From: Cellvibrionaceae bacterium | Lineage (GTDB): Bacteria; Pseudomonadota; Gammaproteobacteria; Pseudomonadales; Cellvibrionaceae | Assembly: GCA_024707385.1 (NCBI GenBank) | Contig: JANPZW010000013.1 | Span: 186,001-250,000, forward strand | Direction: 5' to 3' | Length of the DNA stretch: 64,000 nt | In this document: piece after piece, positions 40,356 through 49,025 of the stretch | How the letters are laid out: every line of letters begins with the position of its first letter | Position numbering within the stretch: position 1 is the first letter of the stretch | Notes under the pieces: generated by a model | What the model was told of the DNA's origin: nothing | The model's database searches: none | The model's input: the letters and a program-made list of their open reading frames with translations, nothing else | Program-made: the position numbers and the translations under genes

Positions 40356-40373
40356 CGTTCCAAATTTGGAACG
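40356..40373. promoter_or_regulatory. Perfect 18-bp palindrome, likely LysR operator
   Basis: CGTTCCAAATTTGGAACG is a perfect palindrome located 12 bp before the LysR start codon and 105 bp from the pirin start. It contains a T-N11-A element typical of LysR-type binding sites. Binding here would repress the regulator's own gene and could activate the divergent pirin gene. Confidence 0.65.
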
Positions 40374-40385
40374 AAAGAGGTGGCC

Positions 40386-41291
40386 ATGCAGGATCTCAAC
40401 GATCTCTATTACTTTGTTCAGGTGGTGGAACATCAGGGGTTTGCACCCGCCAGTCGCGCGTTGAATATCCCCAAATCAAAACTCAGCCGGCGCATTGCGG
40501 AGCTGGAAGAGCGGCTGGGCGTGCGCCTGTTGCAGCGCTCCACCCGCCACTTCCATGTGACAGAACTCGGCCAGCGCTACTACCAACATTGCAAAGCCAT
40601 GCTGATCGAGGCGGATGCCGCACAAGCGGTCATTGATGGCACCCAATCGGAGCCTTCCGGCCTGATCCGCCTAAGCTGCCCGATCACCTTGTTGAACGCG
40701 CATGTGGGTGCCATGCTGGCGGCCTTTCTCCAGCAATACCCTCAGGTGTCCATCGATCTGGAGGCGACCAATCGACGGGTGGACGTGGTCAGCGAGGGAT
40801 TTGATCTGGCGATCCGGGTGCGTCCGCCACCGCTGGAAGACAGCGATCTGGTGCTCAGGACTTTGTCGGATCGCGGCAAAATCATTGTCGCGAGTCCCAA
40901 GTTGTTCGGCGCCGACAGCGTGCCCGCGACGCCGGAGGCGCTGCTCGACCACCCCGCCCTGGCGGTAGGCAATATGCAGCAGCGCCACGCCTGGACGCTT
41001 ATCAATCGCCAGAATGAGTCGTGTGATCTTATCTACCACCCGCGCTACGCCACCACCGACATGCTCGCCTTGCGTGAAGCGGCCATCGCCGGCATCGGCA
41101 TTGTGCAATTGCCGCTCTTAACAGTGCGCGACGCCCTGGCCAGCGGGCAGCTCATTCACCTACTTCCCGAATGGTCCCTGCCGCGGGAAATCATTCACTT
41201 GGTCTTCCCTTCCCGACGCGGTTTGTTGCCGTCGGTCAGGTTGCTGATTGATCATCTCGCCGGCTGCTTTGCGGCTTTTGATGAGGACTGA
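40386..41291 (+). CDS. LysR family transcriptional regulator
   Basis: A 301-residue regulator. The N-terminal winged helix-turn-helix is MQDLNDLYYFVQVVEHQGFAPASRALNIPKSKLSRRIAELEERLGVRLLQRSTR. The periplasmic-binding-like effector domain begins GLIRLSCPITLLNAHVG. The close match to the group of LysR proteins that control pirin/quinone-responsive genes fits its divergent position next to a pirin gene. GAGG lies upstream of ATG 40386; the frame is open further 5' but without similarity. Confidence 0.92.
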   Translation: MQDLNDLYYFVQVVEHQGFAPASRALNIPKSKLSRRIAELEERLGVRLLQRSTRHFHVTELGQRYYQHCKAMLIEADAAQAVIDGTQSEPSGLIRLSCPITLLNAHVGAMLAAFLQQYPQVSIDLEATNRRVDVVSEGFDLAIRVRPPPLEDSDLVLRTLSDRGKIIVASPKLFGADSVPATPEALLDHPALAVGNMQQRHAWTLINRQNESCDLIYHPRYATTDMLALREAAIAGIGIVQLPLLTVRDALASGQLIHLLPEWSLPREIIHLVFPSRRGLLPSVRLLIDHLAGCFAAFDED

Positions 41292-41408
41292 CGCAGGCCT
41301 TGGCACGCGATCTAACTTTGGATGCGAAACGCACCCATAGATCATCTTTTGTACCCTCTCCAACATAGCTATATCGCTGCAGGTCTACATAAGAAAAAAT
41401 TCTAGAGG

Positions 41409-41636
41409 TTATCCACAGTTGAGCTATGCCTCCGAGCATCTCAACCCCCTCGGGGGCTAGGTGGACTTGTCCACAGGATGAGCAGGTTTTTCCCCACCAT
41501 TGTCCACAGAATTGTCCCCTGGGCCTTGCCTTGCAGAACCGCCAAAACCGCATTATCTTGTAGCCATTCCTTAAAACACCACAACATATGGTGTTTTCTT
41601 TTTTTGAACTACGCTTGATGTTGGGGCTTATCCACA
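41409..41636. promoter_or_regulatory. DnaA-box cluster upstream of nrdA
   Basis: TTATCCACA occurs at 41409-41417 and 41628-41636, and the near-consensus TTGTCCACA at 41467-41475 and 41500-41508, all on the plus strand. DnaA regulates nrdAB in E. coli, so the boxes probably tie nucleotide supply to replication. No NrdR box (ACACTATATATAGTGT type) with a convincing match was seen. Confidence 0.65.
41573..41604 (+). terminator. 9-bp inverted repeat followed by T-run (terminator or operator)
   Basis: AAAACACCA and TGGTGTTTT are perfect inverted repeats with the seven-base spacer CAACATA, followed by CTTTTTTT. The form fits a weak intrinsic terminator for the LysR gene, although it lies 280 bp after its stop. 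Alternatively the half-sites ACACCA/TGGTGT could bind a regulator of nrdA. Confidence 0.45.
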
Positions 41637-41754
41637 TAAGTAAAACAGGGTAAGAAACTCCTTAGCGAGCCAGTATTTACCAGTTCCAGTTAGCCAAAAA
41701 CGACAACAAAACCTAACCCGACACATCGCCTGTTGGGCCATACGGAGGACCATT

Positions 41755-44634
41755 ATGCATACAGACGTGGATACCAAAGAGCCACAAACCGCCCGAGCAC
41801 CCGAAGCCGAGGCACCAGCGTCCATTGCCGCCACCGCACCGGGTCAATTGCGCGTCATCAAGCGCAACGGCACTGTCGTTCCCTACACCGACGACAAAAT
41901 CTCCGTGGCCATGACCAAGGCATTTCTCGCCGTGGAAGGCGGTACTGCAGCCGCGTCCAGCCGTATCCATGAAACTGTCGCCAAGCTGACCAAACAGATC
42001 AGCGAAACCTTCAAGCGCCGCATGCCCTCCGGCGGCACCATCCATATCGAAGAGATCCAGGATCAGGTCGAGCTGACCCTGATGCGCACCGGCGAGCACA
42101 AAGTCGCCCGCGACTACGTGATCTACCGCTCCGAGCGCGCCCGCATCCGCGCGCAAAAGTCTCAGGTCGCATCCAACCTGGATGTGCCCAATATCCAGGT
42201 GGTTATGCCCAACGGCGAGAAACAAAAACTGGATGTGGAGCGCCTGTTCACCCTGGTGACCGACGCCTGTGAAGGACTGGAGGAAGTAGATCCGCAGGCG
42301 ATTCTGAAAGAGGCCATGCGCAATCTGTACGACGGTGTATCCCACGAGGACCTGAACACCTCCCTGGTGATTTCCGCCCGCACCCTGGTAGAGAAAGAGC
42401 CCAATTACACCTACGCCACTGCGCGTCTGCTGATGGACAAATTGCGCGGTGAAGCCCTGCGTTATCTGGGCATCGCCCAGGAAGCCACCCAGCAGCAGAT
42501 GGGCCAATACTACGGCCCCGCGCTTAAGGCGTTCATCCAAAAAGGCGTGGAACTGGAGCTGATCTCCCCCGAACTTCTGACTTTCGACCTGGATCTGCTC
42601 GGCCAAGCGCTGCTGCCGGAGCGCGACAAACAGTTCACCTACCTCGGCCTGCAAACCCTGTACGACCGCTACTTCCTGCACACCAAAGGCGTGCGCATCG
42701 AGCTGCCCCAGGTGTTCTTTATGCGTGTCGCCATGGGCTTGTCCTCTGCCGAGCAGAACAAAAATGAACAGGTGATCGAGTTTTACCGCCTGCTCTCGTC
42801 CTTCGACTACATGAGCTCCACGCCGACGCTGTTCAACTCCGGCACCCTGCGCCCGCAGTTGTCCTCCTGCTACCTGACCACCGTGCCGGACGATCTGATG
42901 GGCATTTACGGCGCCATCCAGGACAACGCCATGCTGTCCAAATGGGCCGGCGGTCTGGGCAACGACTGGACACCCGTGCGCGCACTCGGCTCCTACATCA
43001 AAGGCACCAACGGCAAATCCCAAGGCGTGGTTCCGTTCCTGAAAGTCGCCAACGACACCGCCGTGGCGGTCAACCAGGGCGGCAAACGCAAAGGCGCCGT
43101 GTGCGCCTATCTGGAAACCTGGCACCTGGACATCGAGGAATTCCTCGAACTGCGCAAAAACACCGGCGACGACCGCCGCCGCACCCACGATATGAACACC
43201 GCCAACTGGGTGCCCGATCTGTTTATGAAGCGCGTGTTTGAAGACAAACACTGGACGCTCTTCTCGCCCAATGACGCACCGGATCTGCACGACCTGTACG
43301 GCAAAGCTTTCGAGGCGCGCTACGAGGACTACGAGCGCAAAGTGGAAAACGGCACTTTGAAACTGCACAAGAAAGTCCGCGCCCTGGATCTGTGGCGCAA
43401 GATGCTGGGCATGCTGTTTGAAACCGGCCACCCCTGGATCACCTTCAAGGACGCCTGCAACCTGCGCAGCCCGCAGCAGCACGCCGGTGTGGTGCACTCC
43501 TCCAACCTATGTACTGAAATCACCTTGAACACCAAGGCGCACGATGAGATTGCCGTGTGCAACCTGGGTTCGGTGAATCTGGCGCAGCACATCGAAGACG
43601 GCAAACTGAACGAAACGAAGCTGCGTGAAACCGTGCGCACCGCCGTGCGCATGCTGGATAACGTCATCGACATCAACTACTACTCGGTCCCGGCCGCACG
43701 CACCTCCAACCTGCGCCACCGCCCAGTGGGCCTGGGCATCATGGGCTTTCAGGATGCGCTCTATCAGATGCGCCTCCCCTACAGCAGCGATGCCGCGGTG
43801 GAGTTCGCCGACCGCTCCATGGAGCTGATCAGCTACTACGCCATCGAAGCTTCCAGCGATCTGGCCGCCGAGCGCGGCAGCTATTCCAGCTTCGAAGGCT
43901 CCTTGTGGAGCAAGGGCATTCTGCCGATCGACTCCATCGAACTGCTGGCGCATAACCGCGGCGAGCAGTACATCGAGCAGGACCGCAGCAAAACCCAGGA
44001 TTGGAACCGCCTGCGCGAGAAGGTGAAAACCCAGGGCATGCGCAACTCCAACGTGATGGCGATCGCGCCCACCGCGACCATCGCCAACATCACCGGAGTC
44101 AGCCAGTCCATCGAGCCGACCTACCAGAACCTGTACGTGAAATCCAACCTGTCCGGCGAGTTCACCGTGGTCAACCCCTACTTGGTGCACGACCTCAAGG
44201 CGCGCGACCTGTGGGATATCGTCATGGTCAACGATCTGAAGTACTACGAAGGTTCCGTGCAGAAGATCGACCGTGTGCCGGAGGATCTGAAGCAGCTGTA
44301 CGCCACCGCGTTCGAGGTGGAGCCGCGCTGGATCGTCGACGCCGCCAGCCGCCGGCAGAAGTGGATCGACCAAGCCCAGAGCCTCAACCTCTATATCGCC
44401 GGCGCCAACGGCAAGAAGCTGGATTTCACCTACCGCATGGCCTGGTTCCGCGGCTTGAAAACCACCTATTACCTGCGCGCCCTGGCGGCCACCACCACGG
44501 AGAAATCCACCATCAGCACCGGCAACCTGAACGCGGTCTCCGCCAAGAGCGAAAGCCCGACACTGGAAGCGACGGCAGCGCCTGTACCCAAGGCATGCTC
44601 CATCGACAATCCGGATTGCGAGGCTTGCCAATAA
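41755..44634 (+). CDS. nrdA: Class I ribonucleoside-diphosphate reductase, alpha subunit
   Basis: The 959-residue catalytic subunit that makes deoxyribonucleotides. An N-terminal ATP cone (LRVIKRNGTVVPYTDDKISVAMTKAFLAV, about 33-130) gives allosteric activity control. The active-site cysteines lie in PQLSSCYLTT, SSNLCTEITL and IAVCNLGSVNLA, and the C-terminal shuttle pair in the final CSIDNPDCEACQ. The length is that of the Pseudomonas/Chlamydia-like subclass, longer than the E. coli protein (761). GGAGG precedes ATG 41755. nrdB follows 134 bp downstream with a hairpin between. Confidence 0.97.
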   Translation: MHTDVDTKEPQTARAPEAEAPASIAATAPGQLRVIKRNGTVVPYTDDKISVAMTKAFLAVEGGTAAASSRIHETVAKLTKQISETFKRRMPSGGTIHIEEIQDQVELTLMRTGEHKVARDYVIYRSERARIRAQKSQVASNLDVPNIQVVMPNGEKQKLDVERLFTLVTDACEGLEEVDPQAILKEAMRNLYDGVSHEDLNTSLVISARTLVEKEPNYTYATARLLMDKLRGEALRYLGIAQEATQQQMGQYYGPALKAFIQKGVELELISPELLTFDLDLLGQALLPERDKQFTYLGLQTLYDRYFLHTKGVRIELPQVFFMRVAMGLSSAEQNKNEQVIEFYRLLSSFDYMSSTPTLFNSGTLRPQLSSCYLTTVPDDLMGIYGAIQDNAMLSKWAGGLGNDWTPVRALGSYIKGTNGKSQGVVPFLKVANDTAVAVNQGGKRKGAVCAYLETWHLDIEEFLELRKNTGDDRRRTHDMNTANWVPDLFMKRVFEDKHWTLFSPNDAPDLHDLYGKAFEARYEDYERKVENGTLKLHKKVRALDLWRKMLGMLFETGHPWITFKDACNLRSPQQHAGVVHSSNLCTEITLNTKAHDEIAVCNLGSVNLAQHIEDGKLNETKLRETVRTAVRMLDNVIDINYYSVPAARTSNLRHRPVGLGIMGFQDALYQMRLPYSSDAAVEFADRSMELISYYAIEASSDLAAERGSYSSFEGSLWSKGILPIDSIELLAHNRGEQYIEQDRSKTQDWNRLREKVKTQGMRNSNVMAIAPTATIANITGVSQSIEPTYQNLYVKSNLSGEFTVVNPYLVHDLKARDLWDIVMVNDLKYYEGSVQKIDRVPEDLKQLYATAFEVEPRWIVDAASRRQKWIDQAQSLNLYIAGANGKKLDFTYRMAWFRGLKTTYYLRALAATTTEKSTISTGNLNAVSAKSESPTLEATAAPVPKACSIDNPDCEACQ

Positions 44635-44678
44635 GCCACCAACCCTCAACGAAAAATCAGGAGTGGGCCCGGGGATAA

Positions 44679-44698
44679 AGGTGCGCGGGGGCGCACCT
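44679..44698 (+). promoter_or_regulatory. Intercistronic hairpin between nrdA and nrdB
   Basis: AGGTGCGC and GCGCACCT form a perfect 8-bp stem with a GGGG loop, 44 bases after the nrdA stop and 70 bases before the nrdB start. No T-run follows. It could act as a processing or stability element that sets the NrdA:NrdB ratio. Confidence 0.5.
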
Positions 44699-44768
44699 GG
44701 CCATCCGCACTTGCGGGGCCACCGGCACTCTAATGACCTACAACCTTGCGACCTACAGGAAACACCAC

Positions 44769-46067
44769 ATGTTGAGTTGGGATGATTACAACGACGAAAA
44801 AGCGCCCGCGCCCGCCGTTGAGAAGAAGATTGCACCCGAAGTTATTCAGGCGGCTCTGGCTGCCGAACCCGCTGCCGCGGAAGTCCGTCCGGCGGCGGAA
44901 AAAGTTGCACCCGCAGCGAAGCCCGCGCCGGCGGCACCCGCAGCAGCGGTAAAACCCGGCCTGAACAATCAAGACGCCATCACCCTGGCCAAACAGGCCG
45001 TGCGCGATCTGGACCCGGCACCAGGTCTGGAAGAGCTGGAAATGGGCGCGGCCCGGGTCCAGGTGGATGACAAGCGCATGATCAACTGCCGCGCCGACCT
45101 CAACCAGCTGGTGCCCTTCAAATACGAGTGGGCCTGGCAGAAATACCTGGACGGCTGCGCCAACCACTGGATGCCCCAGGAAGTAAACATGACCGCCGAC
45201 GTGGCCACCTGGAAAAGCGCCGACGGCCTGAGCGAAGACGAGCGCCGAGTGGTAAAACGCTCCCTGGGTTACTTCTCCACCGCCGACTCACTGGTAGCCA
45301 ACAATCTAGTACTGGCGATTTACCGCCACATCACCTGCCCGGAAGCGCGCCAGTACCTGCTGCGCCAGGCGTTTGAAGAAGCCATTCACACCCACGCCTA
45401 CCAGTACTGCATCGAGTCCCTCGGTATGGACCAGGGCGAAGTGTTCAACATGTACCGCGAAGTGCCGTCAGTGGCCAAAAAAGCCGCCTGGAGCATCGCC
45501 CACACCAGTGGCATCAGCAGCCCCATGTTCCAAACCGGCACACCCGAGGCCGACCAGGAACTGCTGCGCAACCTGATCGGTTTCTATGTCGTGACCGAGG
45601 GGATTTTCTTCTATTGCGGCTTTACCCAGATCCTCTCCATGGGCCGCCGCAACAAGATGACCGGTGTGGCCGAGCAGTTCCAGTACATCCTCCGCGACGA
45701 GAGCATGCACTTGAACTTCGGTATCGACGTGATTAACCAGATCAAACTGGAAAACCCACACCTGTGGACCGAATCGTTCAAAGCTGAAGTTCGCCAGATG
45801 GTTCTGGAGGGTACAGAGCTGGAAATTCAATACGCTCACGACACCATGCCGCGCGGCATCCTCGGTATGAACTCCAGCATGATGGAAGAGTATCTGCATT
45901 TCATCGCCAACCGCCGTCTGGCCCAGCTGGGTCTGCCGGAGGCTTTCCCCGGCGCGCAGAACCCCTTCCCTTGGATGAGCGAAATCATGGACCTGCGCAA
46001 AGAGAAGAATTTCTTCGAAACGCGAGTGATCGAGTATCAGACTGGCGGGGCCTTGAGCTGGGACTAA
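44769..46067 (+). CDS. nrdB: Class I ribonucleoside-diphosphate reductase, beta subunit
   Basis: The 432-residue radical-generating subunit. The start at 44769 ([13 protein letters not shown]) has AGGAAA upstream; an in-frame ATG 12 codons earlier is less likely. An unusual Ala/Pro-rich N-terminal extension of about 60 residues precedes the ferritin-like core. Iron ligands are in the [12 protein letters not shown] and [10 protein letters not shown] helices, and the C-terminus is [16 protein letters not shown], the tail that docks into NrdA. Confidence 0.96.
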   Translation: MLSWDDYNDEKAPAPAVEKKIAPEVIQAALAAEPAAAEVRPAAEKVAPAAKPAPAAPAAAVKPGLNNQDAITLAKQAVRDLDPAPGLEELEMGAARVQVDDKRMINCRADLNQLVPFKYEWAWQKYLDGCANHWMPQEVNMTADVATWKSADGLSEDERRVVKRSLGYFSTADSLVANNLVLAIYRHITCPEARQYLLRQAFEEAIHTHAYQYCIESLGMDQGEVFNMYREVPSVAKKAAWSIAHTSGISSPMFQTGTPEADQELLRNLIGFYVVTEGIFFYCGFTQILSMGRRNKMTGVAEQFQYILRDESMHLNFGIDVINQIKLENPHLWTESFKAEVRQMVLEGTELEIQYAHDTMPRGILGMNSSMMEEYLHFIANRRLAQLGLPEAFPGAQNPFPWMSEIMDLRKEKNFFETRVIEYQTGGALSWD

Positions 46068-46084
46068 GCCTTTCTATAACAACA

Positions 46085-46108
46085 CCACCTGCGCCGAGGC
46101 GCGGGTGG
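46085..46108 (+). terminator. Hairpin after nrdB
   Basis: CCACCTGCGC pairs with GCGCGGGTGG (10 bp, one G-T) around the loop CGAG, 17 bases after the nrdB stop. A short CTCTTT follows but no proper T-run. Confidence 0.45.
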
Positions 46109-46133
46109 CAGCTGCCTCTTTGGAGGGTGGATT

Positions 46134-46325
46134 ATGGGTGGTAAAACACACGATTCTTTCCCGCTGGTCGACCGAGCCGAAACCGACGATCTGCGTGTCG
46201 CGGTCCGCGAGCTGAATCAAAGCATTGCTTATCTGAGCAAAATGATTCTGCAGCTGCAGCGTTCCATGAACACCAAGGCGGACACTGCAGCTACCCATCA
46301 GGAAAAACCCGAAACAATTCACTGA
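46134..46325 (+). CDS. Small hypothetical protein (63 aa)
   Basis: GGAGGGTGG precedes the ATG, so translation is likely. The product (MGGKTHDSFPLVDRAETDDLRVAVRELNQSIAYLSKMILQLQ...) has a central amphipathic heptad pattern suggesting a short coiled coil. No family was recognised. It lies 66 bp after nrdB and 27 bp before a second small gene. Confidence 0.6.
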   Translation: MGGKTHDSFPLVDRAETDDLRVAVRELNQSIAYLSKMILQLQRSMNTKADTAATHQEKPETIH

Positions 46326-46352
46326 CATTGCCGGTACAGAGCGGAGCTGACC

Positions 46353-46721
46353 ATGACATTGCACGAATTGCGCACAGGAACTCTCAATCTGATCAACCCC
46401 GCCATCAGCGGCGGTGTTCAGTGGTTTACCGATATCATCTGCCATCTGCGCGATGATCTTGCGCTGGACAACCTTTCCCTCTCCCTGCCACACAATGGCG
46501 ACATCCAAAACTGGGTCGCTGAAAGTTTCTATCCCGGCCTGCTGGAGCTCACCTGGGAAGAAGCGGTTCTCAGCCTGCTGTCCCGCATGCAGCATGGCGG
46601 TTCACCCGTGCAACATGGCGGCACACGCACACGCATCCAGCCGCACAAAACCGACTTCGCCGAAATCGCCATGGCGCAACTGCGCCGGGCGACCCGAAAC
46701 TCCCAGATCTGGCATATGTGA
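46353..46721 (+). CDS. Hypothetical protein (122 aa)
   Basis: Begins MTLHELRTGTLNLINPAISGGVQWFTDIICHLRDD, with GCGGAG nine bases before the ATG. It is mixed alpha/beta in appearance, carries the odd segment MQHGGSPVQHGGTRTR and ends in a basic helix. No family was recognised. The spacing to the preceding small gene suggests co-transcription. Confidence 0.55.
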   Translation: MTLHELRTGTLNLINPAISGGVQWFTDIICHLRDDLALDNLSLSLPHNGDIQNWVAESFYPGLLELTWEEAVLSLLSRMQHGGSPVQHGGTRTRIQPHKTDFAEIAMAQLRRATRNSQIWHM

Positions 46722-46875
46722 GATGGCGCGCTGAAGGCGCGGCAAAGAATTTGGCACGATTGATCGCCAGTCGCCGCGCTGTTCAACGGGATCCACAGGC
46801 GCTGGAGGAAGGAGCGAGAACTTTGACTAGAGTTATCTCATGCGGTGATCAACCTCTCTCAACAGCGATAGCGCC

Positions 46876-47778
46876 ATGCCAACTGTATTAGTCGTAGATG
46901 ACTCCGAGGACAACGCCAGGCTTCTGGAGTATGACCTGAATGATGACGGCTTCGATGTGCTCATTGCCCTCAGTGGAGATGAGTGCATCACCACGGCGGC
47001 CGCCCGCCGACCGGACCTGATTCTGCTCGACATGCGCATGCCGGGGCTGAGCGGCCTGGAGACGCTGGAGAAACTCAAAGACTTCGCCGAGACCGCCGAC
47101 ATTCCGGTCATCATCATTTCCGCCAGCAACTCCGACGACAACATCATCAAAGCCCTCGACCTGGGCGCCAGCGATTACGTCAATAAACCCGTGGTGTATC
47201 CGATTCTCGCCGCACGCATGCGCACCGCCCTGCGGGTCAAACAGGCGACGCTCGAGCTGGAAGTGGTCAATCAGGAATTGCGGCGACTCGCCACCACCGA
47301 CCCGCTGACCCGCCTGGCTAACCGGCGCCACTTCTTTTCCCTGGCTCACGCGGAATTCGCCAAAGCCCAGCGCCATAAACGCCCGCTGTCCATCATCATG
47401 ATGGATGTGGACGAATTCAAACGCATCAACGACACCCACGGTCACGCCGCAGGCGATCGCGCCCTGGATATTCTCGCGGATTGCTGTCGTGAAGCGGTGC
47501 GGGAATCCGATTTGGTAGGGCGGATTGGCGGAGAGGAATTTGCTATCTGCTGTCCGGATGCGGACCTGAACGGAGCCACCGCCATTGCCGAACGCATTCG
47601 CATCACTTGTGAAAAACAGACCATCCGCTATGCCCAGCTGCAGTTCAATTTCACCGTGAGCCTGGGTGTCACCACGCTCAATCATCGAGACGAATGTTTC
47701 GAGGACATGCTCAACCGCGCGGATCAATTGCTGTATGAAGCTAAAAGCAAGGGCCGCAACCGCGCGATTGCCTGCTGA
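46876..47778 (+). CDS. PleD-like response regulator with diguanylate cyclase domain
   Basis: A 300-residue protein that makes the second messenger cyclic di-GMP when phosphorylated. The receiver domain (MPTVLVVDDSEDNARLLEYDL) has acidic residues D8/D9, the phosphorylated D52 in LLDMRMPG and the conserved Lys in YVNKPV. The GGDEF domain has the active site as GGEEF at 218-222, and the inhibitory I-site RESD at 209-212, exactly five residues upstream, so product feedback is expected. No cognate kinase is adjacent; the orphan hybrid kinase at 2993-5578 is far away. Its 3' end faces nadA 18 bp away. Confidence 0.93.
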   Translation: MPTVLVVDDSEDNARLLEYDLNDDGFDVLIALSGDECITTAAARRPDLILLDMRMPGLSGLETLEKLKDFAETADIPVIIISASNSDDNIIKALDLGASDYVNKPVVYPILAARMRTALRVKQATLELEVVNQELRRLATTDPLTRLANRRHFFSLAHAEFAKAQRHKRPLSIIMMDVDEFKRINDTHGHAAGDRALDILADCCREAVRESDLVGRIGGEEFAICCPDADLNGATAIAERIRITCEKQTIRYAQLQFNFTVSLGVTTLNHRDECFEDMLNRADQLLYEAKSKGRNRAIAC

Positions 47779-47796
47779 GGCCCGTTAATTCCCCGC

Positions 47797-48864
47797 TTAA
47801 CTTCGAACGCGAAAATCCAGCATCCGCTGCAGCGGAATCATCGCACGGCGCGCCAAGTCCGGGTCGACAAAGATCTCGTTGTCGTTGCGCTCGAACGCCG
47901 TTGCCATCAACTCCAGAGAGCTCATCGCCATCCACGGGCAATTGGCACAGGAGCGACAGGTCGCACCGGAGCCGGCGGTGGGCGCTATATAAAACAGCTT
48001 GTCCGGGCAAGTCTGCTGCATCTTGTAGAAGATGCCCTGGTCGGTGGCGACGATGAACTTTTTCTGCGGCAGGGTTTGCGCCGCGCGGATCAACTGCGAG
48101 GTGGAACCCACCACATCCGCCAGAGCGACCACCGCTTCCGGCGACTCGGGGTGCACCAGCACCGCCGCATCCGGATGCAGGGCCTTGAGATCTTCCACCC
48201 CGCGGGCCTTGAACTCTTCGTGCACAATACAGGCGCCATCCCACAACAGCACATCCGCCCCCGTGGTTTTCTGCACGTAGCTGCCCAGATGTTTGTCCGG
48301 CGCCCAGAGAATCTTTTTACCTTCGCGATCCAGATGATCCACCACGTCCACGGCGATGCTGGATGTCACCACCCAATCGGCGCGCGCTTTTACTGCTGCG
48401 GAGGTATTGGCGTAGACAACAACCGTGCGATCGGGATGAGCGTCGCAGAAGGCGCTGAATTGATCCGCCGGGCAACCTATATCCAGCGAACAGGTGGCTT
48501 CCAGGGTCGGCATCAGCACGCGCTTTTCCGGGCTCAAAATCTTGGCCGTCTCACCCATGAACTTCACGCCGGCGACGATCAATGTCTGCGCCGAATGGTT
48601 TTTGCCAAAACGCGCCATTTCCAAGGAGTCGGAGACACAACCACCGGTTTCCTCCGCCAGTGCCTGCACTTCCGGATCCGTGTAGTAATGGGCAACCAGC
48701 ACCGCATTGTGCTCTTTCAGCAGGGCTCTGATTTTGGCTTTCTGTTCCGCAACCTCATCGGGACCGGCGCGATTTTGCGCCGGAATACGATCAAGGTGCG
48801 CCCGCACCAATTCCTGTGGGCTTACCTGGACCGGCTCCGCCGCAGCGGTTTCATACAAAGCCAT
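47797..48864 (-). CDS. nadA: Quinolinate synthase
   Basis: Condenses iminoaspartate with dihydroxyacetone phosphate to quinolinate in NAD synthesis, using a [4Fe-4S] cluster. The start at 48864 ([16 protein letters not shown]) gives 355 residues; upstream in-frame sequence is unlikely coding. Family blocks are [55 protein letters not shown], and [16 protein letters not shown] with the C-terminal cluster ligand. Confidence 0.96.
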   Translation of the reverse strand: MALYETAAAEPVQVSPQELVRAHLDRIPAQNRAGPDEVAEQKAKIRALLKEHNAVLVAHYYTDPEVQALAEETGGCVSDSLEMARFGKNHSAQTLIVAGVKFMGETAKILSPEKRVLMPTLEATCSLDIGCPADQFSAFCDAHPDRTVVVYANTSAAVKARADWVVTSSIAVDVVDHLDREGKKILWAPDKHLGSYVQKTTGADVLLWDGACIVHEEFKARGVEDLKALHPDAAVLVHPESPEAVVALADVVGSTSQLIRAAQTLPQKKFIVATDQGIFYKMQQTCPDKLFYIAPTAGSGATCRSCANCPWMAMSSLELMATAFERNDNEIFVDPDLARRAMIPLQRMLDFRVRS

Positions 48865-49025
48865 AAGCTCAAACTCCAAACAAAACGCGCATTTTACGCT
48901 AGGACGCCCACTTTTGATCACTTGGTTGACCGGAGGTTGCGCTCGCCGCTGGACAAACACCTGTGGTAGGTCAAGTGTCCGGCCTTTAGAATCCGCCAAC
49001 CGATCAAGCGCCTTCGCGCATTGGG

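Larger units (their letters stand above)
41292..41754. other. 463-bp gap upstream of nrdA, regulatory
   Basis: No gene is recognised. The stretch contains four DnaA-box-like sequences, an inverted repeat with a T-run, and a CCCCC/GGGGG mini-hairpin (41445-41456). It must contain the nrdAB promoter. The ribosome-binding site of nrdA (GGAGG) lies at its right end. Confidence 0.7.

Noticed and set aside
41445..41456. CCCCCTCGGGGG, reminiscent of the T7 terminator core
   Set aside because: Only a 5-bp stem with a two-base loop and no T-run; chance resemblance.
41713..43497. Long antisense open frame (594 codons) opposite nrdA
   Set aside because: It is the mirror of a highly biased GC-rich coding frame, has no family similarity, and nrdA on the other strand is certain.
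43507..44835. Antisense open frame opposite nrdA/nrdB
   Set aside because: Same reason: low-complexity mirror of coding sequence.
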